Source: Pleurobrachia bachei
Taxonomy: Eukaryota > Ctenophora > Tentaculata > Cydippida > Pleurobrachiidae
Length of the DNA stretch: 26,425 nucleotides
Assembly: GCA_000695325.1 (NCBI GenBank)
Contig: AVPN01000768.1
Coordinates: 7,268 to 33,692 of the forward strand
Direction: 5' to 3'
Part shown: positions 18,062-26,425 of the stretch, piece by piece
Position numbering within the stretch: the stretch's first letter is position 1
How the letters are laid out: each line of letters begins with the position of its first letter
Notes under the pieces: model-generated
The model's input: only the letters and a program-made list of their open reading frames with translations
Databases searched by the model: none
Told to the model about the DNA's origin: nothing
Made by a program: the position numbers and the translations under genes

Positions 18062-18562
18062 TCCGAGGGTATTGATTTCCATGGGCATTATGGGAGATGT
18101 GTCATAATGTTTGGTATACCATATGTCTACACACAGAGCAGGGTGCTCCGTGCCAGGCTGGACTACCTCAGGGAACAGTATCGGATCAGAGAGCAGGACT
18201 TCCTGACTTTTGATGCCCTCAGACATGCCTCCCAGTGTGTGGGACGCGTTCTGAGAGGAAAGAGCGATTATGGAATTATGATATTCGCGGATAAACGGTA
18301 TTCCAGGGCTGATAAGCGGGGTAAAATCCCCCGATGGATACAGGACCATTTAGGGGATGGGGTCAGTTCTCTAGCTACTGATGAGGCTGTGCAGATGGTG
18401 AAGGGTTTTCTCAGAAAGATGGCCCAACCCTTCCCCCAGGAGGCCCAAATCGGACTTTCAATGCTGACCCATGAACAAGTGCGGAGGCTGGAGGAGAAGT
18501 ATGAGAAGGAGAAACGTGTTGAGGAGGAGGGAGATGGTTATAGTGATGACATGTCAGAATAG
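18062..18562 (+). pseudogene. ERCC2: XPD C-terminal fragment, second copy
   Basis: About 165 residues of XPD from motif V ('[11 protein letters not shown]') through motif VI ('[10 protein letters not shown]') to the acidic C-terminus. There is no start, Walker A or DEAH box. It differs from 17032-17532 only by GTC/GTG, GGA/GGT and TTC/TTT, in three codons within 14 bases. It is present only because of the C-unit duplication. Confidence 0.9.
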
Positions 18563-18752
18563 TGACGTCATAGTGTGACGTCTTAGTGTGACGTCATAGT
18601 GTGCGGGTGACAAGGACTGTTTTTATACGTGCTTTATTTTTGTTTCGTAATTTATTGTTTTATCAAAGTTAAAAACAGGTCTTTGAAGAATTTCTGCAAA
18701 ATGTTTCCGCAACTTAATTTCTCACATATTTGCAACAGAATGGCAGGCGAGT

Positions 18753-20223
18753 ATGGGTGAATTGAATCCGAACCCTACCAGTAAGATTCATGTTCACTTG
18801 TCAAGCAAGAGACAAGTTAAATCCAGTCATCTCCTGTCATGGCTGCTTCCCCAAATCACTGACAATGAATGCAATACCTTGGTAAGTACAAACTGCTGAA
18901 AAATAATCTTTGTTTTATATTCAAAGATATCTCAGATTCGATTCTTTTACAAAATGTGTTTAAGACACTCTCTGTCTTCGAGAGACGCGATGAGAGAGGG
19001 TGGGGCAAGGCAGCTTACTCAGCCGGATCTAATACACTATTCCTTATCAGACTCCCTTAGATCCTGATATTGGACGGATCACTAATGACGTCACAAGTGT
19101 GGGAGCAAATGTTCAGCTCACACTGAGTACCTCAATCTACAATGTGGCACTTGTCCTGGACATGAGCCCTTCCATGTTTACTGTGGTATGCTCCTTTATA
19201 AACACATTTACTGCTCCTTCATAAACACATTTATTGCTCCTTCATAAACACATCTTCCTCTTCAGGATATGGATTACAAGAAAGTGATAGTGGAGGAAAT
19301 GGAAGACGTGTTACGGAGTTGTCTGTCATCTCTTATTGACAGAGAGTCTGCACCCCATCCATGGAGTGAAGACCCTGACCTCCCGCTAGTGGTCAACATG
19401 ACAGTTCTAGCTTTCACTCCGCAGTTCGAGAATAGGGTCAGTTTACCAACTTCTAGCCGTACACAGTAGACCTTCATGTGGCCACAGTATCCCGTGCATT
19501 ATAACTAATTCATGTACCTCGCTTCAGATAATTCGCATTCTGGTGCAAGGGTTCCCCCTCACCTATCATAACAAGAACCAACTAGAAGATATCATACTAA
19601 GAGGTTGTCACGAGATATATCATCACATCAAGATGCAGAGCCCTGAACAAGCCCGGTGTTCTACCGACGGTGTCCTGAAGCAGCTCGTCTCAGAGGTGCT
19701 TAGCATCTTAAAACTCCAATCGCAGGACGAAGAGAATGGTGGAGAAAACAGCAAACTGGGTAATTGTGAAGCACATTTCGCTCCTTTTCCCCGCTAATGA
19801 CTTGCGCTGTACTAATAATCTCTCCCTCAGCGATGATAATGATAACAGATGGAGTCCTGGGGGAGACGAAGAACACCTGGCCCATCCTCCAACGGTTCCA
19901 TGCCCGATCCACATCTTGCTCCTTCGTCCGAGTGGGGCCCACCGAGCCCAGTACCTATGGGTACGGATACATCCCAAATCTAGCCATGCTGAACTTCCTA
20001 TCTCGGGCCTCTGGTGGTGTCTACTGGGATTGGGGCCGGGGTGATACTAACATTGGAAGGATACTTCACTGGTCTCTGTTTAGTAAACCCGCCGAGGAGA
20101 AGGGATTGATCGTGAAACCTGTAGATCAGCCTGTCAGTATTAACGCCTCCCTAGCATCACTAATCGCACAGAAACTGTATCTCGGGTTCAAGATATCTGA
20201 AATATCTATCAAGGATCAAGGGC
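18753..20223 (+). pseudogene. SZT2: SZT2 N-terminal part, second copy (exons 1-5, intact frame)
   Basis: Exons 18753-18881, 19051-19185, 19266-19436, 19528-19759 and 19831-20223 join without a break to about 353 residues. They match the SZT2 N-terminus: 'LLSWLLPQITDNE', 'VALVLDMSPSM' (human VIELDLSPST), 'LVQGFPLTY', and 'MIMITDGV' with 'CSFVRVG' and 'GYIPNLAMLNFL' (human IIVITDGV, CSFVQVG, GHVPNVELMKFI). Exon 4 is in frame here, unlike in the third copy. The gene is cut in intron 5. An intronic AATAAA near 20255 could end a short transcript. Confidence 0.82.
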
Positions 20224-20333
20224 GTAAGTTTATAAAGTGATCAAGTTTGCCATGAATAAAGAAAGTGAATCATACAATATGAAGAAATTCCTCCTATTTT
20301 ATATTCCGAATCCCCCACATAACATTCATCACT

Positions 20334-20831
20334 GAGGGTATTGATTTCCATGGGCATTATGGGAGATGTGTCATAATGTTTGGGATACCATATGTCTACA
20401 CTCAGAGCAGGGTGCTCCGTGCTCGGTTGGACTACCTACGGGAACAGTACAGGATCAGGGAGCAGGATTTCCTCACTTTCGATGCCCTCAGACATGCCTC
20501 CCAGTGTGTGGGACGGGTTCTAAGAGGGAAGAGCGATTATGGGATTATGATATTCGCGGATAAGCGGTATTCTAGGGCCGATAAACGGGGTAAAATCCCC
20601 CGATGGATACAGGACCATTTAGGGGATGGGGTCAGTTCTCTAGCTACTGATGAGGCTGTCCAGATGGTGAAGGGATTCCTCAGAAAGATGGCCCAACCCT
20701 TCCCCCAGGAGGCCCAAATCGGACTTTCCATGCTGACACATGAACAAGTGCGGAAGCTGGAGGAGAAGCATGAGAAGGAGAAACGCGTTGAGGAGGAGGG
20801 AGATGGTTATAGTGATGATATGTCAGAATAG
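20334..20831 (+). pseudogene. ERCC2: XPD C-terminal fragment, third copy
   Basis: Same fragment as at 18062, starting three bases later. It is somewhat more diverged, mostly at synonymous sites, plus Arg to Lys and Tyr to His near the C-terminus ('[13 protein letters not shown]'). It is probably the original 3' end of the XPD gene next to the longest SZT2 copy, with the full XPD gene now separated from it by the duplicated units. Confidence 0.9.
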
Positions 20832-21002
20832 TGACGTCATAGCGTGACGTCATAGTCTGGGTGACAAGGACTGTTTTTTAACGTGCTTTATTTTTGTTTC
20901 GTAATTTATTGTTTTATCAAAGTTTAAAACAGCTCTTTGGACTTACTGAATAATTTGTGCAAAATGTTTCCGCAACTTAATTTCTCACATATTTTCAACA
21001 GA

Positions 21003-21023
21003 ATGGCAGGCGAGTATGGGTGA
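21003..21023 (+). promoter_or_regulatory. Upstream mini-ORF overlapping the SZT2 start
   Basis: An ATG just after the acceptor opens a six-codon frame (ATGGCAGGCGAGTATGGGTG followed by A) whose stop overlaps the presumed SZT2 ATG by a few bases in another frame. The same arrangement occurs in all three copies (17710-17730 and 18740-18760). It may limit SZT2 translation through reinitiation or leaky scanning. Alternatively the real start is elsewhere. Confidence 0.5.
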
Positions 21024-24000
21024 ATTGAATGCGAACCCTACCAGTAAGATTCATGTTCACTTATCGAGCAAGAGACAAGTTAAATCCAGTCATCTCCTGT
21101 CATGGCTCCTTCCCCAAATTACTGACAATGAATGCAATACCTTGGTTAGTACAAACTGCTGAAAAAATTTTAAAATCTTCTTTTACAAAGTGTGTTTAAT
21201 AGACCTCTTTCTTCTATTCGAGGGACGCGATGAAGGAGGGTCGAGCAATATTTCAGCCGTATCTAATACACCATTCCTTATCAGACTCCCCTAGATCCTG
21301 ATATTGGACGGATCACTAATGACGTCACGAGTGTGGGAGCAAATGTTCAGCTCACACTGAGTACCTCAATCTACAATGTGGCACTCGTCCTGGACATGAG
21401 CCCTTCCATGTTTACTGTGGTATGCTCCTTCAGTAACACATTTACTGCTCCTTCATAAACACACTTATTGCTCCGTCATAAACACATCTTTCTCCCCAGG
21501 ATATGGATTACAAGAAAGTGATAGTGGAAGAAATGGAGGATGTGTTACGGAGTTGTCTGTCATCTCTTATTGACAAAGAGTCTGCACCCCATCCATGGAG
21601 TGAAGACCCAGAACTCCCATTAGTGGTCAACATGACAGTTCTAGCTTTCACTCCGCAGTTCGAGAATAGGGTTAGTTTACCAAATTATAGCCGTACACAG
21701 TAGACCTTCTTGTGACCCGTGCATTGCTAATTCATGTACCTCGCTTCAGATAATTCGCATTCTGGTGCAAGGGTTCCCCCTCACCTATCATAACAAGAAC
21801 CAACTAGAAGATATCATACTAAGAGGTTGTCACGAGATATATCATCACATCAAGATGCAGAGCCCAAGAACAAGCCCGGTGTTCTACAGACGGTGTCCTG
21901 AAGCAGCTCGTCTCAGAGGTGCTGAGCATTTTAAAACTCCAATCGCAGGACGAAGAGAGTGGTGGAGAAAACAGCAAATTGGGTAATTGTGAAGCACATT
22001 TCGCTCCTTTTCCCCGCTAATGACTTGCGCTGTACTAATAATCTCTCCCTCAGCGATGATAATGATAACAGATGGAGTCCTGGGGGAGACGAAGAACACC
22101 TGGCCCATCCTCCAACGGTTCCATGCCCGATCCACATCTTGCTCCTTCGTCCGAGTGGGGCCCACCGAGCCCAGTACCTATGGGTACGGATACATCCCAA
22201 ATCTAGCCATGCTGAACTTCCTATCTCGGGCCTCTGGTGGTGTCTACTGGGATTGGGGCCGGGGTGATACTAACATTGGAAGGATACTTCACTGGTCTCT
22301 GTTTAGTAAACCCGCCGAGGAGAAGGGATTGATCGTGAAACCTGTAGATCAGCCTGTCAGTATTAACGCCTCCCTAGCATCACTAATCGCACAGAAACTG
22401 TATCTCGGGTTCAAGATATCTGAAATATCTATCAAGGATCAAGGGCGTAAGTTTATAAAGTGATCAAGTTTGCCATGAATAAAGAAAGTGAATCATACAA
22501 TATGAAGAAATTCCTCCTATTTTATATTCCGAATCCCCCACATAACATTCATCACTTCAGTTGCCACGGATTTCTCTGGAGCTAAGATAACAGCTCTCAA
22601 GATTACCATGTCGATGGTATGGCGGAGAAGGATTCATGTTCTTTACGAGATCATGACAGACCTCCCCCTTCAACACATCTCCAAGCTGAAGTTATCCTTG
22701 TTTGTGTGCACTGATTGTGAGATAGTCAATAGATTACACGAGGACGACAACTATAACACTCCAATAAAACTTCTACAACAAGTAAGTATTGGATGCAGAT
22801 GTAAGTAATTGATCATGGTCAGTGTTTAGGCACAACACACCTCCGTCCTCCTTGCCCCCAAAATGTAGCGCGTAAAACCAGAGAATCGGGAAGAAGGAAA
22901 TCGGAGTGCAATGGCAAACATGATGGATCACAGTTACTAAAAACCAACTCTTTCAGTTCAAGAAGTTGCTGGATAGCTGCCAGACTTGTGAAACAGAGAG
23001 GAAATGGATCCCGGACCTGCATAGTTTTGCATACGGGGGTGTCTGTAAGAAGAGTTTGGAACTGTGCAAGGGAGAAGTGTATAAGATCCCTACCCTACCT
23101 GTTTCCCCGCCTGATTTAGAGTGAGTGGCATTAGATCCATCTTCAGTACAGTTTCATACTTCTACAAGCATACATTTTTCATTTCATTTGAGTTAGATGT
23201 TGTCATTGTTCGGGATTCAACAGAGCTGCATGATAATTTAAACCCATCTTTCTCACCAGGATTGACAGAGTTCACAGATTCTGGCAGAGTCTCCCCGAAG
23301 AACAAGAATCATTTGATGCCAATTTCGATGCGTACATGTTCAAGTTCTGGCTGCAGTTCGACCTCACCATCCCCAAGTGCCTTACCGGTATACCTCGATC
23401 TAGGAAGCACACCTCTGGGAATGAGTACCAGATCTATGAGCGATCTCGGTGTTATGTAAGTGCGGTTTGTCATGCCTATCTGGGATGTGTATTAATATCC
23501 CTTGGACAATTATTATATCTTATCAAATCTCAACTCATCTCTTTAATTCCCTCACCCCCCTGCAGTTAACGGATGCGTTACACGACTGGGTGGCTATCGA
23601 GCTGGAAGGACAGAGGGATGTCAGTATCAGGCTGGTAGAACTGCCACCCCAGAACGGCCTTCCAGACGGGAGATACAGTTTCGCATGGATCCTAGTCCGA
23701 TACACCATGGGTCGGATTCCACGTTGTACTTCCAGCGCCTCAATGTCCATCTACCTGGCCTTCCACCGAGATATCCCGTTCCAGTTGCAACACCAGCTCA
23801 AGGATGAACTGCTGGACAAACTGAGATCAATCAAGTTCCACGGGTCTGTCTCCCTTGATTGTAAAATGAAAGTTGGGTTTGAGGGATCGGCGAAGGAGAT
23901 GGAGAAAGGAGAGAGTTTTCTGCCGCTGCAACTTCGGGCTGACTCCGCATGTAAACATCTCCCCCGGAATATTGAAGATATCTTGTTTTGTGGAACAACC

Positions 24001-25841
24001 CCACGCCGATCTGATCTGTTTCTTCACAAACTGATCTGCCGGTGGAAAACCTGCCCAGATGTACAGTGTTGTAGCGACGATCTGATCAAGGATCTGAGGA
24101 TTGAGATTTTCAATGCTCTCTTCAGGTTAGAACTATAGAGAAATATAGTTCAGTTCTCTCTTTAGTCTGGAACAAATATTTGAGAGATCTTCAATACGTA
24201 AAGATTGTAAAGTAAAATTTTTCTTTCACAGAGTGCGCCTGCAAGAGAAGTTTGCGCCCATAACAGCAACCGAAAAGGCCTTCTCGTGTATCAAAATGTT
24301 AGATATGGATAGTGGTGGTGCTGTATCATCAACAGCCATGCTCCAGTATATTATCACTGTTGATGATGAGTCTCCAGATCTGAAGAAAGAGTGCCGGAAA
24401 GTGTCCTCTGCTTTTACTAGTGAGGTACAATTAACTTTTTAATATGAGTGTTACAATCTCGGCACGTGGTAACGTGGATAATAAAACACCGGCTATGACC
24501 CTCTTACGGTCCAACCTTAAAGAAGTCCAGCCCCTTAACACACCAACCATGTCCTAGATATGGATAGAGCCACAGTATGGAACGGTCTCGTCTTCAGATC
24601 CTGACCACATAAATGGTTTGGAGTATAACGCCATACTGCCCAAGATCTTCAACCTTGATTTTGAACTGATTAGTGGACTGTGCACCTTTGCATCACTCAA
24701 GAAGCTGTGTTTCCAGCCTGATAAGATACAGCCAAAGTGTGCCAACCATTTTGAAGTGGTACCTACCACTATAGCCCAGGTAGGCTAGGAATACTAGGGT
24801 TGGTAGTTATATTACCCTTGTGAAAAAGAGGCTTTGGACTTTGGAGGTAGATGTAATGTTTAAATTGAATATAATAGGCCCATTGATGTGGTGATTTACC
24901 CCTCCCCCTCTCTTTCTTAGCCGGTGGTAACGCCTCATTTGGAGTACCTGTTCCGAGTTTCGAACCTGATCAAGAGGTCACACATGAATGTTATCAAACT
25001 ACCTCTTCTACACGTGGGTATGTACATATGAATATCCGCAGCTATATGACTTGAGTATGGTGCACAGTGCACCCTACCTTACCAGGAAGGGAGCGAGAGA
25101 GCTCTAGGACGGTCACGAGTCTTTAATGTCGTGGTTTAGGTCAGTCCATAGTTCTTTCTACCCAACTGTTCCCTAGCCCCCGAAAACAAGTTGACTGAGG
25201 AAGCTGGGGAGAGCGAAGTGTCTCCCAATGTGCACATGTTGTCCTGTATCAACGAGCTGCTAGAGGCTGCCACAACACGAACACTCCGACTCTCTGAGTA
25301 TGACATCAATGCAATCAGGGTTCGTGTACAGAATGTGTGGTTACCATGGTTACATAGTGTGTGGTTTATGGTTACCATGATTCATGGGCTAACGGTCTAA
25401 CATGATTGTCCAATGTTTATGGTCTAAAACGTCATGTTTTTGTAGGATAACATTGTAAAGGAAAGGAATGTACTGGATGAATCTTGTTTCTCTGAGTCAA
25501 TACCTTACGATAATTGGAGGTGTTACGTTAGGGTAAGTGCACTACCTTGTGCGGTCTCCTGAGTCCCGTACCGCTCCTTCCCATCCTCACCAACATGGTG
25601 TTTGAAGCACAGTAATTCTCGATCAAAACATGGCAGATCCCCAATTAAAACACAATTTTCAGTTCCACAAGGTAGAAGGGAAGGAGGATACAACTCGACT
25701 ACAGTTTGTACTAATCCCACTGCCCCCTCTCGCCACTACCGAGGAGTCCATTGCAACCTACTTCACCTCTGGAAACGCTCATGTGTTCCTGTTTGATTGC
25801 TTTTACAAGATCCTCCTTGCTAGCTTTACTAACAAAGATAG
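21016..25841 (+). CDS. SZT2: SZT2 (KICSTOR subunit), N-terminal third, with an exon 4 frameshift
   Basis: SZT2 is the large scaffold of KICSTOR, which holds GATOR1 at the lysosome and restrains mTORC1 when amino acids are low. Exons: 21016-21144, 21285-21419, 21500-21670, 21750-21982, 22054-22446, 22561-22781, 22957-23120, 23260-23455, 23566-24125, 24232-24424, 24558-24779, 24921-25017, 25177-25319, 25446-25532 and about 25663-25841. Phases agree throughout, except that exon 4 has one extra base near 21863 (CCCAAGAAC where copy 2 has CCCTGAAC). About 1040 residues are visible; vertebrate SZT2 has about 3400, so the gene continues past the right edge. Blocks include 'LDMSPSM', 'IMITDGV', 'MVWRRRIHVLYE', 'HDWVAIELEG' and 'SEIWIEPQYGTV' across the exon 10/11 junction. 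Confidence 0.78.
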
Positions 25842-26073
25842 GTACGAAGCTTCACCCACTAATCTTGAAGACAACATAGTTAGGGGAAAAAACGCCAAAT
25901 TTCGCCCTGAATGGGAAAAAATTGGAAACCAACTAATTCTTTCACCAATGTGTCTCCAAGGGTCTCCTAGAACACCACTGAGTTTTGTCAAATCCGGCAT
26001 GAGGTGCAACATGTTCATTTCCGGGTTTACTTTTTACCTGCATTTCTAGCCTGAAGCTAAAAGGGTGACTACC
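25842..26073. other. Probable SZT2 intron start, after exon 15
   Basis: The exon 15 frame stays open to 26049, but after the candidate donor AG|GTACGA at 25842 the residues no longer look like SZT2 and no domain is recognisable, so I end the exon there. Continued coding up to the stop at 26047-26049 cannot be excluded. Confidence 0.4.
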
Positions 26074-26425
26074 CTTAGGAAAGGAGTAGAGACAAAAATA
26101 AGGGCACTAAAGTGTTCAGCGTCCTCGCATTAGTGGGGGTAGGTGCCGGAATTAAGTCTCTATCTCATCTGGTTAATTAGATAATTAGATAATTAGGTAT
26201 GCACATAACCGTTTGTTAGCTATATGGCTATAGCCACTTAGGAAAGGAGTAGAGACAAAACTGAGGGCACTAAAATGATCAGCGTCCTCGAATTAGTGGG
26301 GGTAGGTGTTGAAATTGAGTCTCTATCTCATTTCGTTAATTAGATAATTGGATAATTAGGTTTGCACATAGCCATTTTTTGGATACATGGCTATAGCCAC
26401 TTAGGAATGGTTTAGAGACTTTTCA
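26074..26425. repeat. 163-bp tandem (satellite-like) repeat
   Basis: Two complete units, 26074-26236 and 26237-26399, each exactly 163 bp, and a third begins at 26400 and runs off the window. Each starts CTTAGGAAAGGAGTAGAGAC, contains GTCTCTATCTC, which can pair with that start, and AT-rich TTAATTAGATAATTAG copies, and ends in the perfect palindrome TGGCTATAGCCA. Divergence between the first two units is roughly 10-15 per cent. No ORF or known ribozyme core is visible. Confidence 0.88.

Larger units (their letters stand above)
18062..20333. repeat. Tandem unit C2: XPD C-terminus + SZT2 exons 1-5
   Basis: Begins at XPD motif V and ends in SZT2 intron 5, then restarts at XPD motif V in 20334. 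The last roughly 550 bp (from about 19780) are nearly identical to 22003-22556, whereas exons 1-4 and their introns differ at a few per cent, including indels. Confidence 0.95.
20334..22556. repeat. Tandem unit C3: XPD C-terminus + SZT2 exons 1-5, leading into the rest of SZT2
   Basis: Third occurrence of the XPD-SZT2 junction segment. It equals unit C2 minus 46 bp net, and after 22556 it continues into unique SZT2 sequence. The order of copies suggests two successive duplications. Confidence 0.95.

Noticed and set aside
19797-20240. Separate 147-residue gene starting ATGACTTGCGC
   Set aside because: It is SZT2 exon 5 read from its intron. The acceptor CTCCCTCAG and phase join it to exon 4, and the block MIMITDGV is internal to SZT2.
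26074-26399. Hammerhead-type ribozyme in the 163-bp repeat
   Set aside because: The conserved CTGATGA and GAAA core is not present on the strand read, so only a simple repeat is claimed.

Overview
The window looks like compact metazoan nuclear DNA. Its genes carry short GT-AG introns, its proteins belong to animal families (V-ATPase subunit H, UQCR10, mitochondrial acyl carrier protein, XPD/ERCC2, SZT2), and it holds the 3' end of a non-LTR retrotransposon. Almost every start codon sits 2 to 16 bases behind a splice-acceptor-like sequence, and genes lie about 150 to 230 bp apart on one strand. That layout resembles operons resolved by spliced-leader trans-splicing. An early-branching animal such as a sponge would fit (spliced leaders are reported in glass sponges, ctenophores and Hydra), but I cannot fix the taxon from sequence alone.

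Layout: (1) 1-952, the 3' end of a LINE. (2) 681-5771, a tandem duplication (unit A, about 2.55 kb) that yields a 5-exon partial ATP6V1H followed by a complete 8-exon ATP6V1H ending at 6591. (3) 6592-8408, intergenic DNA with a TA-flanked MITE, a second foldback structure, short tandem repeats and a hairpin. (4) 8409-17532, a gene row UQCR10 - coiled-coil kinase - NDUFAB1 (ACP) - ERCC2 (XPD). It is duplicated as unit B (8472-12118 and from 12119), so that the first kinase is frameshifted, the first XPD is cut after about 200 residues and the second UQCR10 has lost its 5' end. (5) 17032-22556, three tandem copies of the XPD C-terminus joined to the 5' end of SZT2 (units C1, C2, C3). Only the third runs on into the rest of SZT2, through at least exon 15, and it carries a frameshift in exon 4. 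(6) 26074-26425, a 163-bp tandem repeat, probably inside an SZT2 intron.

The most striking observation is in the only full-length XPD gene. Bases 16648-16698 (51 bp, 17 codons, containing an in-frame TAG) make no sense as written. When each base is complemented in place, WITHOUT reversing the order, they read as the expected XPD residues, in frame with both flanks. An ordinary inversion would give a reverse complement, so no standard rearrangement explains this. It is either a data-processing change or something not described. The second unusual pattern is that some duplicated copies differ almost only by synonymous changes inside exons, while the adjoining introns are identical.

Functionally, ATP6V1H and SZT2 both act at the lysosome (proton pumping; KICSTOR control of mTORC1). 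UQCR10 and ACP are mitochondrial respiratory-chain proteins. XPD is a TFIIH helicase. The row looks like a housekeeping polycistron, not a single pathway.
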